Source: a virus. From it: a stretch of DNA of 42,143 nt. Below the pieces are notes generated by a model. That model did not search any database, was not told the DNA's origin, and worked only from the letters and a program-made list of their open reading frames with translations. Location of the stretch: positions 1-42,143 of the IMG/VR virus record IMGVR_UViG_3300048589_000350; one strand, 5' to 3'. Positions 8,498 to 17,900 of the stretch are shown here, piece after piece. Position 1 is the stretch's first letter. Each line of letters begins with the position of its first letter. The position numbers and the translations under genes are program-made.

Positions 8498-8638
8498 ACC
8501 CCTTTCCTCGCAGGATAGGGTCTCGCCGGGCAGGAACCGGCGGGCTGCCATGGCCGAAGGTGGTATGGCGAAAGCGAAACGACTGTCATTCGTCGGGGAG
8601 GCGATACGACAGACACTTTCACTTAATACCACCTTACA
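8498..8638 (+). other. Structured leader of the major capsid gene
   Basis: This 141-base gap contains a perfect 6-bp stem (CGCCGG 8524-8529 with CCGGCG 8537-8542) and further possible pairing around 8580-8613. There is no T-run and no clear Shine-Dalgarno before the capsid ATG. It may stabilise the capsid message or affect its translation. I see no convincing gene or promoter here. Confidence 0.35.
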
Positions 8639-9622
8639 ATGAGCCAGATTACACGCTCTAATGCCGAGGCGCTGATCCCAGAGGAGGTCACCCGCGAAAT
8701 CTTCCAGCACCTGCCGCAAAGCTCTGCTGTTCTGAACCTCGCGCGCCGCCTCCCTAACGGGACACGCAACCAAATGCGCCTACCGGTGCTATCGGCCCTT
8801 CCGCTCGCCTACTTCATCAACGGCGGGAAGACCCCAGAACAGTCCGCGGACACCAACTTCAAGAAGGTGACCAAGGCCGAGTGGGCCAACAAGTACGTCA
8901 ACTACGAGGAGATCGCCGTGATCGTACCGATTGCGGAGGCCGTCGTTGACGATGCCGACTACGACATCTGGGCAGAGATTCGCCCACACATCGCCGAAGC
9001 CTTCGGCCTTGCCGTCGATTCGGCCATCCTTTACGGCACGAACGCGCCTGGCAACTGGCCGACTTCGATCGTGTCTGCCGCCACGACGGCCGGCAACGTG
9101 GTCGCAGAGGGCACGAACGCGAACCTGTACCAAGACCTCCTTGGAAGCGCGGGCCTTGTCTCGCTGCTGGAGCAGGACGGCTACATGCCTACGGGCTACA
9201 TCGGCTCTATGAACATGCGTGGCAAGCTGCGTGGTGTTACCGGCACCGACAACCACCCGATCTTCACCAAGGCCACAAGCGGCGAGATGCAGAACCGGGC
9301 AAACTACGCCTTGGACGGCTCTCCGATCGTGTTCCCGACCAACGGTAGCGTGGTGCCTGCATCATCGCTGCTTATCGGTGCGCAGTGGGACAAGATCGTG
9401 TATTCGATCCGTCAGGACATGACCTTCAAGGTGCTCGATCAGGCGATCATCCAAGACCCTGACACCGAGGAGATCGTGTACAACCTCGCACAGCAGGACA
9501 TGGTGGCGCTTCGCATCGTCATGCGCCTTGGATGGCAGATTCCGAACCCTGTCAACCGCCTGAACTCGAACGCGGCCACACGCTACCCAGCAGCCGTGCT
9601 CACTCCTGCGGCCACGACCTAA
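8639..9622 (+). CDS. Major capsid protein (HK97 fold)
   Basis: This 327-residue protein builds the icosahedral shell. It has the HK97-type layout: an N-terminal arm beginning with IPEEVTREIFQ, an E-loop region (FKKVTKAEWANKYVNYEEI), a long P-domain helix (AEIRPHIAEAFGLAVDSAIL, then GTN), and a C-terminal A-domain with DMVALRIVMRLGW. The arm is short, so no cleaved delta domain is expected; the separate scaffold gene agrees. It starts at an ATG with no Shine-Dalgarno, striking for what should be the most abundant phage protein and a clue that the host does not depend on that signal. Confidence 0.92.
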   Translation: MSQITRSNAEALIPEEVTREIFQHLPQSSAVLNLARRLPNGTRNQMRLPVLSALPLAYFINGGKTPEQSADTNFKKVTKAEWANKYVNYEEIAVIVPIAEAVVDDADYDIWAEIRPHIAEAFGLAVDSAILYGTNAPGNWPTSIVSAATTAGNVVAEGTNANLYQDLLGSAGLVSLLEQDGYMPTGYIGSMNMRGKLRGVTGTDNHPIFTKATSGEMQNRANYALDGSPIVFPTNGSVVPASSLLIGAQWDKIVYSIRQDMTFKVLDQAIIQDPDTEEIVYNLAQQDMVALRIVMRLGWQIPNPVNRLNSNAATRYPAAVLTPAATT

Positions 9623-9639
9623 CGTGACAAATTCCCAAG

Positions 9640-9680
9640 CCCCCCGTCAGATCGTCTCCCCGACGCTTCAGGGCGGGGGG
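9640..9680 (+). other. GC-rich hairpin after the major capsid gene
   Basis: CCCCCCG (9640-9646) pairs with CGGGGGG (9674-9680), and a CGTC/GACG mini-stem can form inside the loop. No T-run follows, so an RNA-stabilising or partial terminator role is more likely than full termination. It would help keep capsid message more abundant than the downstream connector genes. Confidence 0.4.
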
Positions 9681-9714
9681 TGAGGGTATAGCCTAAAGCC
9701 ACGCAAGACAAGCC

Positions 9715-9984
9715 ATGAACCAACTCATACCCGCTCCTGAGGGAGCCATCAAGGTCGTCATCAACGTCAACTCCAACCACCCGGCATACGGCCGTCTTAG
9801 CGTTGGGCAGGTGCTCAATGTCGACGAGGTTACGGGAGGACGTTGGCTGTCGATGGGCATAGCTTCGGTTGCACCTGATGTCCCACGCTCTCAGACCAAG
9901 GCGGCAACGCTGGCAGAGCTTGAAGCAGACGCGGCAGACACCAAGCCCAAGACCAAGCGCGGGCGCAAACCAAGGGGAAGCTGA
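9715..9984 (+). CDS. Small head-associated protein of unknown function
   Basis: This 89-residue protein is not recognised by family. The N-terminal 60 residues look beta-rich (AIKVVINVNSNHPAYG, LSVGQVLNVDEVTGGRWLSMG). The C-terminus is charged and basic (KPKTKRGRKPRGS). Location between capsid and connector genes suggests a head decoration or head-tail interface protein. It has no Shine-Dalgarno and its stop touches the next start. Confidence 0.6.
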   Translation: MNQLIPAPEGAIKVVINVNSNHPAYGRLSVGQVLNVDEVTGGRWLSMGIASVAPDVPRSQTKAATLAELEADAADTKPKTKRGRKPRGS

Positions 9985-10424
9985 TGCCGTCGCAAGCCTA
10001 CATCACACCAGCCATTTACGCGGCCACGACCGGACGCGAGGCATCGGAGGCCACGGAGGCTCGTCTAAGACGCGCTTCTATGCTCCTTGATGCCCGTATC
10101 GGACCCGGCTACGCCTACGATGAGACGACCGGGCGCAAGCTCGATTTGTCGACGATATCGCTGGCGAAATCCGACGCTGTGACCGAGTGGGTGTCTTGGA
10201 TGGTGGCGGCGCTTGCGGATAACAGCGACAGCCCTGCCGTGACGGAATCGCTCATGCTTGGGCGCTTCCAGATACAGACCCCTTCGACGGGATCGCGCGA
10301 TGTGCTGACGATACCGGACAGCCTCCGGTTCGCCGACGCTGCCCTGATTGCGGCGAGTGTGATACGGCGATCGGTACGCCTTTCGCGTGGCTCCGACGAA
10401 TGTAGCGATAGGTACTCGACATGA
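9984..10424 (+). CDS. Head-tail connector / adaptor protein (putative)
   Basis: This 146-residue protein sits where SPP1 gp15 or HK97 gp6-type adaptors are encoded. It has several amphipathic helices (ASEATEARLRRASMLLDARIG; AVTEWVSWMVAALADNSD) and a central beta stretch, as expected for a ring docking under the portal. The pattern of a helical N-terminus with residues like LLDARIGPGYAYD is common in this family. Assigned mainly by order: capsid, this gene, head closure, tail completion. Confidence 0.6.
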   Translation: MPSQAYITPAIYAATTGREASEATEARLRRASMLLDARIGPGYAYDETTGRKLDLSTISLAKSDAVTEWVSWMVAALADNSDSPAVTESLMLGRFQIQTPSTGSRDVLTIPDSLRFADAALIAASVIRRSVRLSRGSDECSDRYST

Positions 10425-10762
10425 GCACACGACAGTTCAAGAGCCTGATGACTTCAACAGCCACGCTGCACCGACGTACCACGGACCCCGTGAACGGCGA
10501 CGTGACGGACGTTTCGACATCGGGAGTTCGTTGCGCCTTCGAGTACGACCGCAAGCGTTCAGTCAGCCGTGAAGGCGAGCAGGTGACGATCAACGCCGTG
10601 GTGTTCATAGAGCACCCGACGGACGGTTTCGACCCTACCCATGAGCTCTGGGAGGTGACGGACAGTCGTTTCCCGGGCAGACGTATGCAGGTCGTGAACA
10701 TACGAGTGGTCGATGACCACCGCACGGGACGCACCCATCACTATGAACTGGAGTGCATCTGA
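10421..10762 (+). CDS. Head closure protein (SPP1 gp16-like, putative)
   Basis: This 113-residue, beta-rich protein probably seals the connector after packaging. Features are an N-terminal helical segment, strands such as GVRCAFEYDRK and VTINAVVFIEH, and a C-terminal RMQVVNIRVVDDH. Size and gene order match head closure (Hc1/DUF3599-like) proteins. It overlaps its neighbours on both sides by 1-4 bases, so translation is probably coupled. Confidence 0.55.
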   Translation: MSTRQFKSLMTSTATLHRRTTDPVNGDVTDVSTSGVRCAFEYDRKRSVSREGEQVTINAVVFIEHPTDGFDPTHELWEVTDSRFPGRRMQVVNIRVVDDHRTGRTHHYELECI

Positions 10763-11133
10763 TGAGCCGTTGGATCAAATGGAACGGCGCTCAAGCTCAG
10801 GTCCGCGTTGACCGGGCATCCCGCAAGGCGCTCCTTGCCACAGGCGAGGCATTGCTCGAGATCATGCGTACGGAGGTACCACATGACGAGGGCACGCTCG
10901 AACAGTCAGGCATGGTCATTGACCAGTACGACGACAACGGATCGGTGCAAATCAGCTTCGGAGGCGGGCCGGGTACGCCTATGGCGAAGCTGGCATACGC
11001 TCTGTGGTGGCATGAGAACAGCGCGAACTTCCAGAGGGGACGCAAGCACAACTACATGAGGGACCCGATGAACCAGCACGGTCCGGGCATACTCCTGCGT
11101 GCCATGCGCAAACACCTGAGGGGGGAACTGTGA
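10762..11133 (+). CDS. Tail completion / minor capsid protein (HK97 gp10-like, putative)
   Basis: This 123-residue protein has the layout of the HK97 gp10 / minor capsid family: a helical N-terminus (ASRKALLATGEALLEIMRTEV), then P-x-D-x-G-T-L (VPHDEGTLEQSG), a beta stretch (GSVQISFGGG), and YALWWHENSANFQRG near the end, a very typical pattern. These proteins join head and tail. I use the ATG at 10762, which overlaps the preceding stop; a GTG nine bases upstream is less likely. Confidence 0.65.
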   Translation: MSRWIKWNGAQAQVRVDRASRKALLATGEALLEIMRTEVPHDEGTLEQSGMVIDQYDDNGSVQISFGGGPGTPMAKLAYALWWHENSANFQRGRKHNYMRDPMNQHGPGILLRAMRKHLRGEL

Positions 11134-11540
11134 TAGCCGCCTACGTTCATTCGATGCTTACGACGGCAGGCATCACCGGCGGGCAGTACGCGGCCATGAC
11201 CGACGACATGGAGCTTCGCTGGTGCCTGTACGACGAGAGCGCTCCGGTGAGCGACGACTCGCAGGGGTACGCCGTGGAGCAGTGGGGCGTGAAGGTGCAG
11301 GTACGCGGCGCTGCCTACGCGGCCTCAAGGGACCTGATAATGCGCATACATGCCCTGCTTTCGGGATGGAGCGGACAGTTACCGTCAGGCGGGCCATTGG
11401 TCCACCAGACATTCATCATGACCAGTCCGGCCTACATCGGACGTGACGAGAAGGAGCGGCATGAGTGGACAGCCCACTACATGGCGCGGTGTGAGGGAGC
11501 GGCGGGGAGCCCAATTACCCAAACACGAAAAGAGCGCTGA
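11130..11540 (+). CDS. Tail terminator / minor capsid protein (putative)
   Basis: This 136-residue protein lies between the HK97 gp10-like gene and the tail tube gene, the usual place of the tail terminator that stops tube growth. Predicted alternation of strands and helices (AVEQWGVKVQVRG; YAASRDLIMRIHALLSG; HQTFIMTSPAYIGRDEKERH) fits the fold. The start is a GTG overlapping the previous stop, preceded by GGGGGGAA. Confidence 0.6.
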   Translation: MIAAYVHSMLTTAGITGGQYAAMTDDMELRWCLYDESAPVSDDSQGYAVEQWGVKVQVRGAAYAASRDLIMRIHALLSGWSGQLPSGGPLVHQTFIMTSPAYIGRDEKERHEWTAHYMARCEGAAGSPITQTRKER

Positions 11541-11556
11541 GGAGGCGTAGACGACC

Positions 11557-11964
11557 ATGGCAGGCGAAAAGAAATTTGCAGGTGCCGACATCAAGATCGG
11601 CGCTACCACCATCGGACGGGTCACCACATTCACACGTCGCTCCGAAGTCCGCGAGGACGAGGCTACGGGCGTGGAGAATACCGAGGGCACGGCACCGAAC
11701 AAGATCAACCGGGGCGTGTTCGTGCCGGTGACACTCGACGAGATCGTGACCGTCGGAGGGGTTCTGCTCCAAGCCGATACCGGGCAGGCGGCGGCCATCA
11801 CTGCGGCCCGTACGGGCGCGGAGGTGACGCTTACGGCCATCTACCAAGACAGCACCACATACACGTTCACAGGCTTCTTCAGGAATTTCGAGGAGCAGGG
11901 CAACGTGAACCAGGTGATGCGATTCACCAGTGAGTTCCGCGTGAACAGCGTCGGAGCCACCTGA
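11557..11964 (+). CDS. Major tail tube protein (putative)
   Basis: This 135-residue, mostly beta protein probably stacks in rings to form the tail tube. It is Thr- and Val-rich with strands such as GADIKIGATTIGRVTTF and a C-terminal QVMRFTSEFRVNSVGA. Position before the tail chaperones and tape measure is diagnostic. GGAGG precedes the ATG by about 12 bases. No sheath gene follows, so the tail is non-contractile. Confidence 0.75.
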   Translation: MAGEKKFAGADIKIGATTIGRVTTFTRRSEVREDEATGVENTEGTAPNKINRGVFVPVTLDEIVTVGGVLLQADTGQAAAITAARTGAEVTLTAIYQDSTTYTFTGFFRNFEEQGNVNQVMRFTSEFRVNSVGAT

Positions 11965-11992
11965 TAACACATAAACTCAACGAGGCGTACCA

Positions 11993-12433
11993 ATGAGTGA
12001 AAAGACGACCGAACAGATACTTGACGAGCAGATTAGCCTTGCTGCCAGACAGCAGGAGGCAAGCCTTGTCATCGACTTCGACGCGGCCCTTGCCGAAAGG
12101 GTCAAGCGGGAATCCCCGCTACGCATAACCTTCAGGGGTAGGGAGTTCACTGTGCCACGCACGCTCCCTGCCGCCTTCCAGCTTTTCTTCTTCCGGCATT
12201 GCACCTATCGGGACACCAAGACGGGCAGAGTGTTCACGAGTGTTCCCGAAGAACGCGCCTATGAGTTCATGAGGCTCATGTTCGGCACGGAGTTCGTGGA
12301 GTTCGTTCAGGAGCATCCTGACGTTCCGTTTGACCTGATCTTTGACACGCTCGCAACGCGGGTCATGGAGGAGTGGGGGCTTTCGGTGCAGCCGGCATCT
12401 GGACAGCCGACGGGAGGCGATGGAAAGCCATGA
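11993..12433 (+). CDS. Tail assembly chaperone, first frame (lambda gpG-like)
   Basis: This 146-residue protein is in the position of the first of the two tail assembly chaperones that coat the tape measure during tail building. N-terminal residues 1-35 are helical and rich in Glu and Gln; the middle is a compact FRGREFTVPRTLPAAFQLFFF-like domain as in DUF-type tail chaperones. The C-terminus overlaps the next gene by 14 bases in another frame, the classic chaperone pair layout. AGGCG precedes the ATG. Confidence 0.65.
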   Translation: MSEKTTEQILDEQISLAARQQEASLVIDFDAALAERVKRESPLRITFRGREFTVPRTLPAAFQLFFFRHCTYRDTKTGRVFTSVPEERAYEFMRLMFGTEFVEFVQEHPDVPFDLIFDTLATRVMEEWGLSVQPASGQPTGGDGKP

Positions 12434-12692
12434 CCCGAGGATCATCGTCTGGGCATGGGCAGCCCTCGAGAGCGACTTCGAGCGCTTTTACAGGCTTGAC
12501 CTTGCCCGCGAGGTCTTCGACGGTGGCATGACCGCAAGGCGGCTGATGGTCCTTATACGGGGCCTTCCCGCCGACAGCAGCTTCGCATGGTGGCTCAAGG
12601 ACACGACCAACCGTGACTTCGCCACATTCGACCCGACCAATGTGGGGTCTTCGATGGAAGGCTACGCACTGGATAACATGACAGACAACTAA
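12420..12692 (+). CDS. Tail assembly chaperone, second frame (lambda gpT-like)
   Basis: About 90 residues from the ATG at 12420, overlapping the end of the first chaperone. The frame is open back to at least 12342, so it may also be made as a fusion by a +1 or -2 frameshift (possible slip site TGGGGGC at 12374-12380). Content fits: WAWAALESDFERFYRLDLAR and GGMTARRLMVLIRGLP are like phage proteins encoded just before tape measures. Confidence 0.6.
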   Translation: MESHDPRIIVWAWAALESDFERFYRLDLAREVFDGGMTARRLMVLIRGLPADSSFAWWLKDTTNRDFATFDPTNVGSSMEGYALDNMTDN

Positions 12693-12708
12693 AGGACAGA
12701 CCACGGCC

Positions 12709-14946
12709 ATGGCATACCTGGTAGGCGAGCTATCGACGATCATCAGCGCGGACCGACAGCCCTTCGACTCGGCCATGGGTCAGGTCAGGCAGGCCGGCGA
12801 CCGCGCGGCCACGGCCGTGGAGAGTCGCTTCCGTAGGGTTGGTGACGCAATGATGGGTATCGGTGCCCGAATGGGCGCCATGTTCACGCTGCCGGTCATG
12901 GCAGGGGCTGGAGGTGTGCTCAAACTCGCTGCCGACTTCGAGCAGGTGTCGGTGTCGCTTGAGACGATGCTGGGCTCGCAAGAGCGTGCAAAGAAGATGT
13001 TCGACGACCTCCAGCAGTTCGCGGCCCGGACACCACTCCAGTTCACCGACGTTCAGAAGGCGACGACGCTGCTGCTCAACTTCGGAGAGGAGGCTGACGC
13101 GGTAATCCCGACGCTCAAGATGCTTGGTGACGCGGCGGGAGGCGATGCGCAGAGATTCGCATCGCTATCGCTGGCCTTTGCCCAGATGTCGAGCGCGGGC
13201 AGACTCATGGGTCAGGACCTCTTGCAGATGATTAACGCGGGCTTCAACCCCTTGCAGGAGATATCCCGCAAGACGGGCCGGTCGATGCTCGACCTGAAGA
13301 AGGACATGGAGTCAGGGGCGATATCGGCTGACATGGTTCGCGCTGCCTTCGCATCCGCAACAGGCGAGGGTGGTCGTTTCAACGACCTGATGGAAAAGCA
13401 GTCCAAGACATTGGGCGGCCTTTTCTCGACGCTTCAGGACAACGTGACACTCGCGCTTGCATCCATAGGCGAGGCGCTCGTAAAGAACCTGAACCTCAAG
13501 GACGTGTTGGATAGAGCCGTTCAGGGCGTTGGCCGCTTCAAGGACGCGATCATCGACTTCACCAAGACCAACCCCGAGATGGTCAAGTGGGGCGCTGCCA
13601 TTGCAGGCGTGCTCGCCGCCTCGGGGCCGCTTCTGATGGGCATGGGGGCGCTGCTGAAGATGCTTCCGATCGTCAAGGCGGGCATGATAGCGCTGACGGG
13701 ACCCGTGGGTCTTGCCGTGGCGGCGTTGGCTGCCCTGGCGACTGCCGTAGCATCCAACCCAGAGGCGTTCCGCAAGATGGTCGACGGCCTTCAGGGACCG
13801 ATGCGCAAGCTGCTCGTTCAGTTCGCGGGTCTGTCTGACATGGTGGTGTCGACGGTCAGGGACATGTTCGCCGCCGTCAACAGGATATTCACATCCATGG
13901 GCACGTCGATAACTGAACAGCTTGGCAAGATGCTTGGCAACGCCATACGCATGCTCGAGGGGCTGACATTCGCCATACGATGGACGCTGGCAGCCTTTGA
14001 GCAGTTCCGCGACGGGCGCTGGAGCGACGGTCTGGAGACGATGCAGGAGGTCATGGCAAAGCTGTCCGACACCTTCCTTCGTATCAAACGCCCGGAGGTG
14101 TTCGAGCGTGTGGGAGCTGATGCCGATGATGCCGCGTCGAGCGTGGACAAAGTGAGCGAAGCCTTTGACAAGATGATGGCGAAGATGGGTGGTGGAGACC
14201 CGTTAGCGGGCATGCAGGGGGCAGGCGGCAAAGACAAGGACAAAGGCGCTCCGTCGTTCGTGCCGTGGAAGATGGGTCTGCCCAAGCAGCTTCAGGAGGC
14301 GGCGGACGGCTTCCGCGATCTTGCCAAAGCGCAGAAAGAGGCGGCGGACGCAGGCTCATTGGATAGGGTGCTTGATTCGCTGGATCAGATGCCGCCGCGC
14401 GTCGACAAGATGACCGTGGCAATGAGAATATTTGCTGCAAACACAAAGAAGGCAATGGATGATGCCCTTGGAACGGCTGCTATCATGGCCTTCGATGGGT
14501 TTGTACAGATGTTAGGCAACACCCTTGCAGGTGTTCAGTCTCTCAAAGATGCCTTCACGAGCTTTGGCGATCTGGTCAAGCGCATTCTGGCAGACATGAT
14601 CGCACAGTTCATCAAGATTCAAATTCTAAAGGCAGCTATTGGATTTGCAGGCGGACCATTCACTAAGATTGGTGGCATGATATGGGGCTTCGCCAACTCC
14701 GGCGGCGCTCGCATGGCCAAAGGCGGCATCGTGCCCTCAGGCTTCCCCAACGACACGTTCAACGCACAGCTCACCTCTGGGGAGGTAGTGATGCCGCTCG
14801 AGAGGCTCGAGGCCATGATGGGCAGCTCAAGGGGCGGGGCTTCGCGTGTTCAGGTAGAGGGCATCATCCGCGGCTCCGACATTGAGTTGGTCATGAGCCG
14901 AAGGGCGCGTCGCAACTACGGCTTCAACGCGGGGGCGAGGTTCTGA
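12709..14946 (+). CDS. Tape measure protein
   Basis: This 745-residue protein sets tail length. The N-terminal 270 residues are a typical tape-measure domain (FEQVSVSLETMLGSQERAKK, FAARTPLQFTDVQKA, MGQDLLQMINAGFNPLQEIS). Residues about 280-350 are hydrophobic with membrane-like helices (WGAAIAGVLAASGPLLMGMG; MIALTGPVGLAVAALAALAT), common in proteins that help DNA enter the cell. At the usual 1.5 angstroms per residue a tail near 110 nm is expected. An AT-richer patch at about 14420-14660 (residues 570-650) suggests a recombined segment. Confidence 0.92.
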   Translation: MAYLVGELSTIISADRQPFDSAMGQVRQAGDRAATAVESRFRRVGDAMMGIGARMGAMFTLPVMAGAGGVLKLAADFEQVSVSLETMLGSQERAKKMFDDLQQFAARTPLQFTDVQKATTLLLNFGEEADAVIPTLKMLGDAAGGDAQRFASLSLAFAQMSSAGRLMGQDLLQMINAGFNPLQEISRKTGRSMLDLKKDMESGAISADMVRAAFASATGEGGRFNDLMEKQSKTLGGLFSTLQDNVTLALASIGEALVKNLNLKDVLDRAVQGVGRFKDAIIDFTKTNPEMVKWGAAIAGVLAASGPLLMGMGALLKMLPIVKAGMIALTGPVGLAVAALAALATAVASNPEAFRKMVDGLQGPMRKLLVQFAGLSDMVVSTVRDMFAAVNRIFTSMGTSITEQLGKMLGNAIRMLEGLTFAIRWTLAAFEQFRDGRWSDGLETMQEVMAKLSDTFLRIKRPEVFERVGADADDAASSVDKVSEAFDKMMAKMGGGDPLAGMQGAGGKDKDKGAPSFVPWKMGLPKQLQEAADGFRDLAKAQKEAADAGSLDRVLDSLDQMPPRVDKMTVAMRIFAANTKKAMDDALGTAAIMAFDGFVQMLGNTLAGVQSLKDAFTSFGDLVKRILADMIAQFIKIQILKAAIGFAGGPFTKIGGMIWGFANSGGARMAKGGIVPSGFPNDTFNAQLTSGEVVMPLERLEAMMGSSRGGASRVQVEGIIRGSDIELVMSRRARRNYGFNAGARF

Positions 14947-17900
14947 TGAGTTTCGCATCCCGTTACGATATTAGCTTTTACGACCGAACCGATCACTTCT
15001 GGTTCGTCGAGATTCAGCAGAGGGGCTACGCTGGGCCACGGCAGGACGTGACGGCGGGCACGCCTGCGCTGCTACGGCATTTCGGGGCATCGGACACCGA
15101 GCTTGTTGGCTGGCACCGTGGATCGAGCGTAGAGATGACCATATTCGACGAGGGCGGGACGCTCTTTTCGGACATCTTCGACGCCTACGAGGACGATTGG
15201 CGCATTGCCGTCTACCGCGATTCGGTGCTCATGTTCTACGGTACGCTTTTGACCCAGAACGTGGTCGTTCCTGCCCATCAGCCGCCGTTCTTCGTGAATC
15301 TCGAAGCCGTTGACGGCCTGTACCGATTACAATCCATCCCCTTCAGCGACACCGACGACGAGGACACGGGCGATCCCCTGCCCATGGAGGGGCGGGCTAC
15401 GGTGGTCAACGTCATCACCTCCATATTGGGCCGTCTGGACTACGGCCTTGCCGTGGAGTTCAACTGCGAGTGGTACCCGTCGGAAGTGGCGGGCACGTTC
15501 GCCGACGTGGAGGTCGACCAAAGCATCTTCACCGACGACAAGGGCCGGCCTCTCGACTGCTACGTGGTGCTCGAACAGCTCATGATGCGCTTCGGCCTTG
15601 AGATATTCCAAGAGTCGGGCAAGTGGCAGGTGACCCAGCACGAGCGCTTTGCCGACGACACCTTCACCCTCTTCGAGGTCGACGGCACCGACGGCTACAC
15701 GTTCAAGCCTGCCGAGCGGGGCTTCCGTCCGCTCCTGCGCTCCGTTCAGGTCACGTACGACCACGATGTGGTCAATCTGGCCGTCGACGGCGACTTCCCA
15801 GACACGGCATTCGACCGTGACGACCTTTTGAAGCGGTGGACTGCGGCGGGCGGTGTGCTCCACGAGAAGTACGGAAAGCCCCTGTACAGCATCTACGGAC
15901 GCACGACGGGCTCGCGTGTGAGGAATGACCCACGCACGGGCGGGGGTACGGGTGTGGTGCGCAGGGCTGGTGACGGCCCTTCGAGCCGTCCCGGCAGCAG
16001 GGCGGACCTACCACCGAGCGAGGGCGTGTTCATCAAGAACGCCGACGCATCGGTGTTCGAGGGCCGCGTGGTGTCCAAGACGCTGCCCGTGGAGCTGGCG
16101 ACCACGCGCTACATCGAAAGCGAGGCCGTGCTCATCGAGGAGATCGAAGAGCGGTATCTGTCCATCGGCATCAAGCTGGGATCGTTCCTCGAGTACACGG
16201 GCGAGGACCCCGAGGGTGTAGAGACGATACGCACGGCCTTCCGCGTCAAAGTGGGCACCTACTACCTGCGTGACCAGTTCGGCGACGGCGTGTACACGTG
16301 GACGACAGATGAGAGTTTCATTACTGTCGATATCCCCCTATCCCGCGGCGGCTTCATAGAAAGCCTGTTCGAGCTCAAGATACTGACCCCTGAGCTTCCC
16401 GAGTCGGGGGAGTTCACCGTGCGCCTGTACGAGGTTTACGACAGCGAGCGTAAGTACGCGGCGGGTGAGTTCAACGAGATCGGGCAGCAGATCAAGGCAC
16501 CCGGCCCCTACAACGCGGAGCGGTTCAAGCGTCCCACGGGCGTTGTCTATGAGTCGTTCGTGGTCGAACTTGCCGACGCTGACAACAAGACGATAGGGTC
16601 GCAAATAACGACGGCTGTCAACGCCGACGGCAGGGCAACCACGACGGCGGTCATCCCTACGCTGTTCATCGGCGACGGACCAACCACAGCTCACGCCCGA
16701 AGGCTCACCGTCGACGGCGGGCAGAGCAACAACGAGTGGAACGCTACGGAGCAGAACATCGACGAGGTGCTTGCAAGGTACATGCTCCTTCGGCAAATCC
16801 GCAACGTGCAGGTGCTCTCCGCTCGCATCAGGGCTGACATACTCGCCACGAACGCGCTGGAGTTCCTGTCGAAGCGCATGCGCTGGATCAACGTCACCCA
16901 CGACGCAAGGGAGAGCGAGTGGAGCGGCGAGTTCATAGAGGTATTGGACGGCCTTGGGGGCGTTACCGTCAAGCGCGACACCGACGAGCGCTACGGCGGC
17001 TTCGTGTCGAACGCGCCCGGCGTTGGCTTCTTCGTCGACCAGTCGGGGGGCGTGCTCAACAGCTTCCTTGCAGCAGCATTCACACGCACGACGGCGCTGA
17101 TACCCGCAGGCGTAAGGGCCAACATCAAGGTCTTGCCGACGAGTTCGGGCTTGCGGGCGGGCGCTACGCTCACGCTCATACACCCGTTCAACTTCACGCC
17201 CTACAACGTCGTTCTGGCCGAAGACTTCCAAGTCGGTGACACGGAAATGGTCATCGACCCCTTCGACTTCGAGGACGACATACCCTTCCCGGCAGCCGTC
17301 TACGCCACGGCCGAGGCGATCAACTCGTGGTTCGTGCAGAACGAGAACGGCGTGGGCATCGGTGTGCGCAGGGCTTTGGCAGGCGGGGCGGTGTGCTCGC
17401 TTACGGCCGACGTGGAGGGTGTGGTGGACACGCTTTCGGTCACCCCCACACGGGTCAAGCTCCGAGAGGGGGATCCCTTGTATATCGTGCCAACCGACCC
17501 CGAAAAGGATATCGTGTACGTGGTCGTATCGGCCGACACCGACGCGGGATCGGAGGTACTACCCATCGAAGAGCAGTACGTGGACGCTTTGGAAGAGGAT
17601 CCCGTTTTGGTCGACGCGGTATACACCCGCGCCCAACTCCTTATTCAGCCCGACGCTGTGCAGGCATCGGTCGAGGACTACCGTGGCGGCTACGCCTTCA
17701 CCAGGCTTACCACCAACTACGCGGGAAGCGGCTACACGAGCCTCGCCGTTCAGGCCATCCCTTCGGCGGTCAAGGCGGGCGACAAGCTGCACCTGGCATC
17801 GGTGCGCTTCGGAACGGCCACGCTCGTCACGCTGACGGCCGACGCTTCCGTGGGGGCGACGACACTGGCGATAGCCGCCGCAGACCTGACCTACGAGGTG

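Noticed and set aside
16338-17231. Minus-strand frame of about 300 codons opposite the giant tail protein
   Set aside because: Shadow of the GC-rich coding strand; the plus-strand protein is continuous through it and no start signal is seen.
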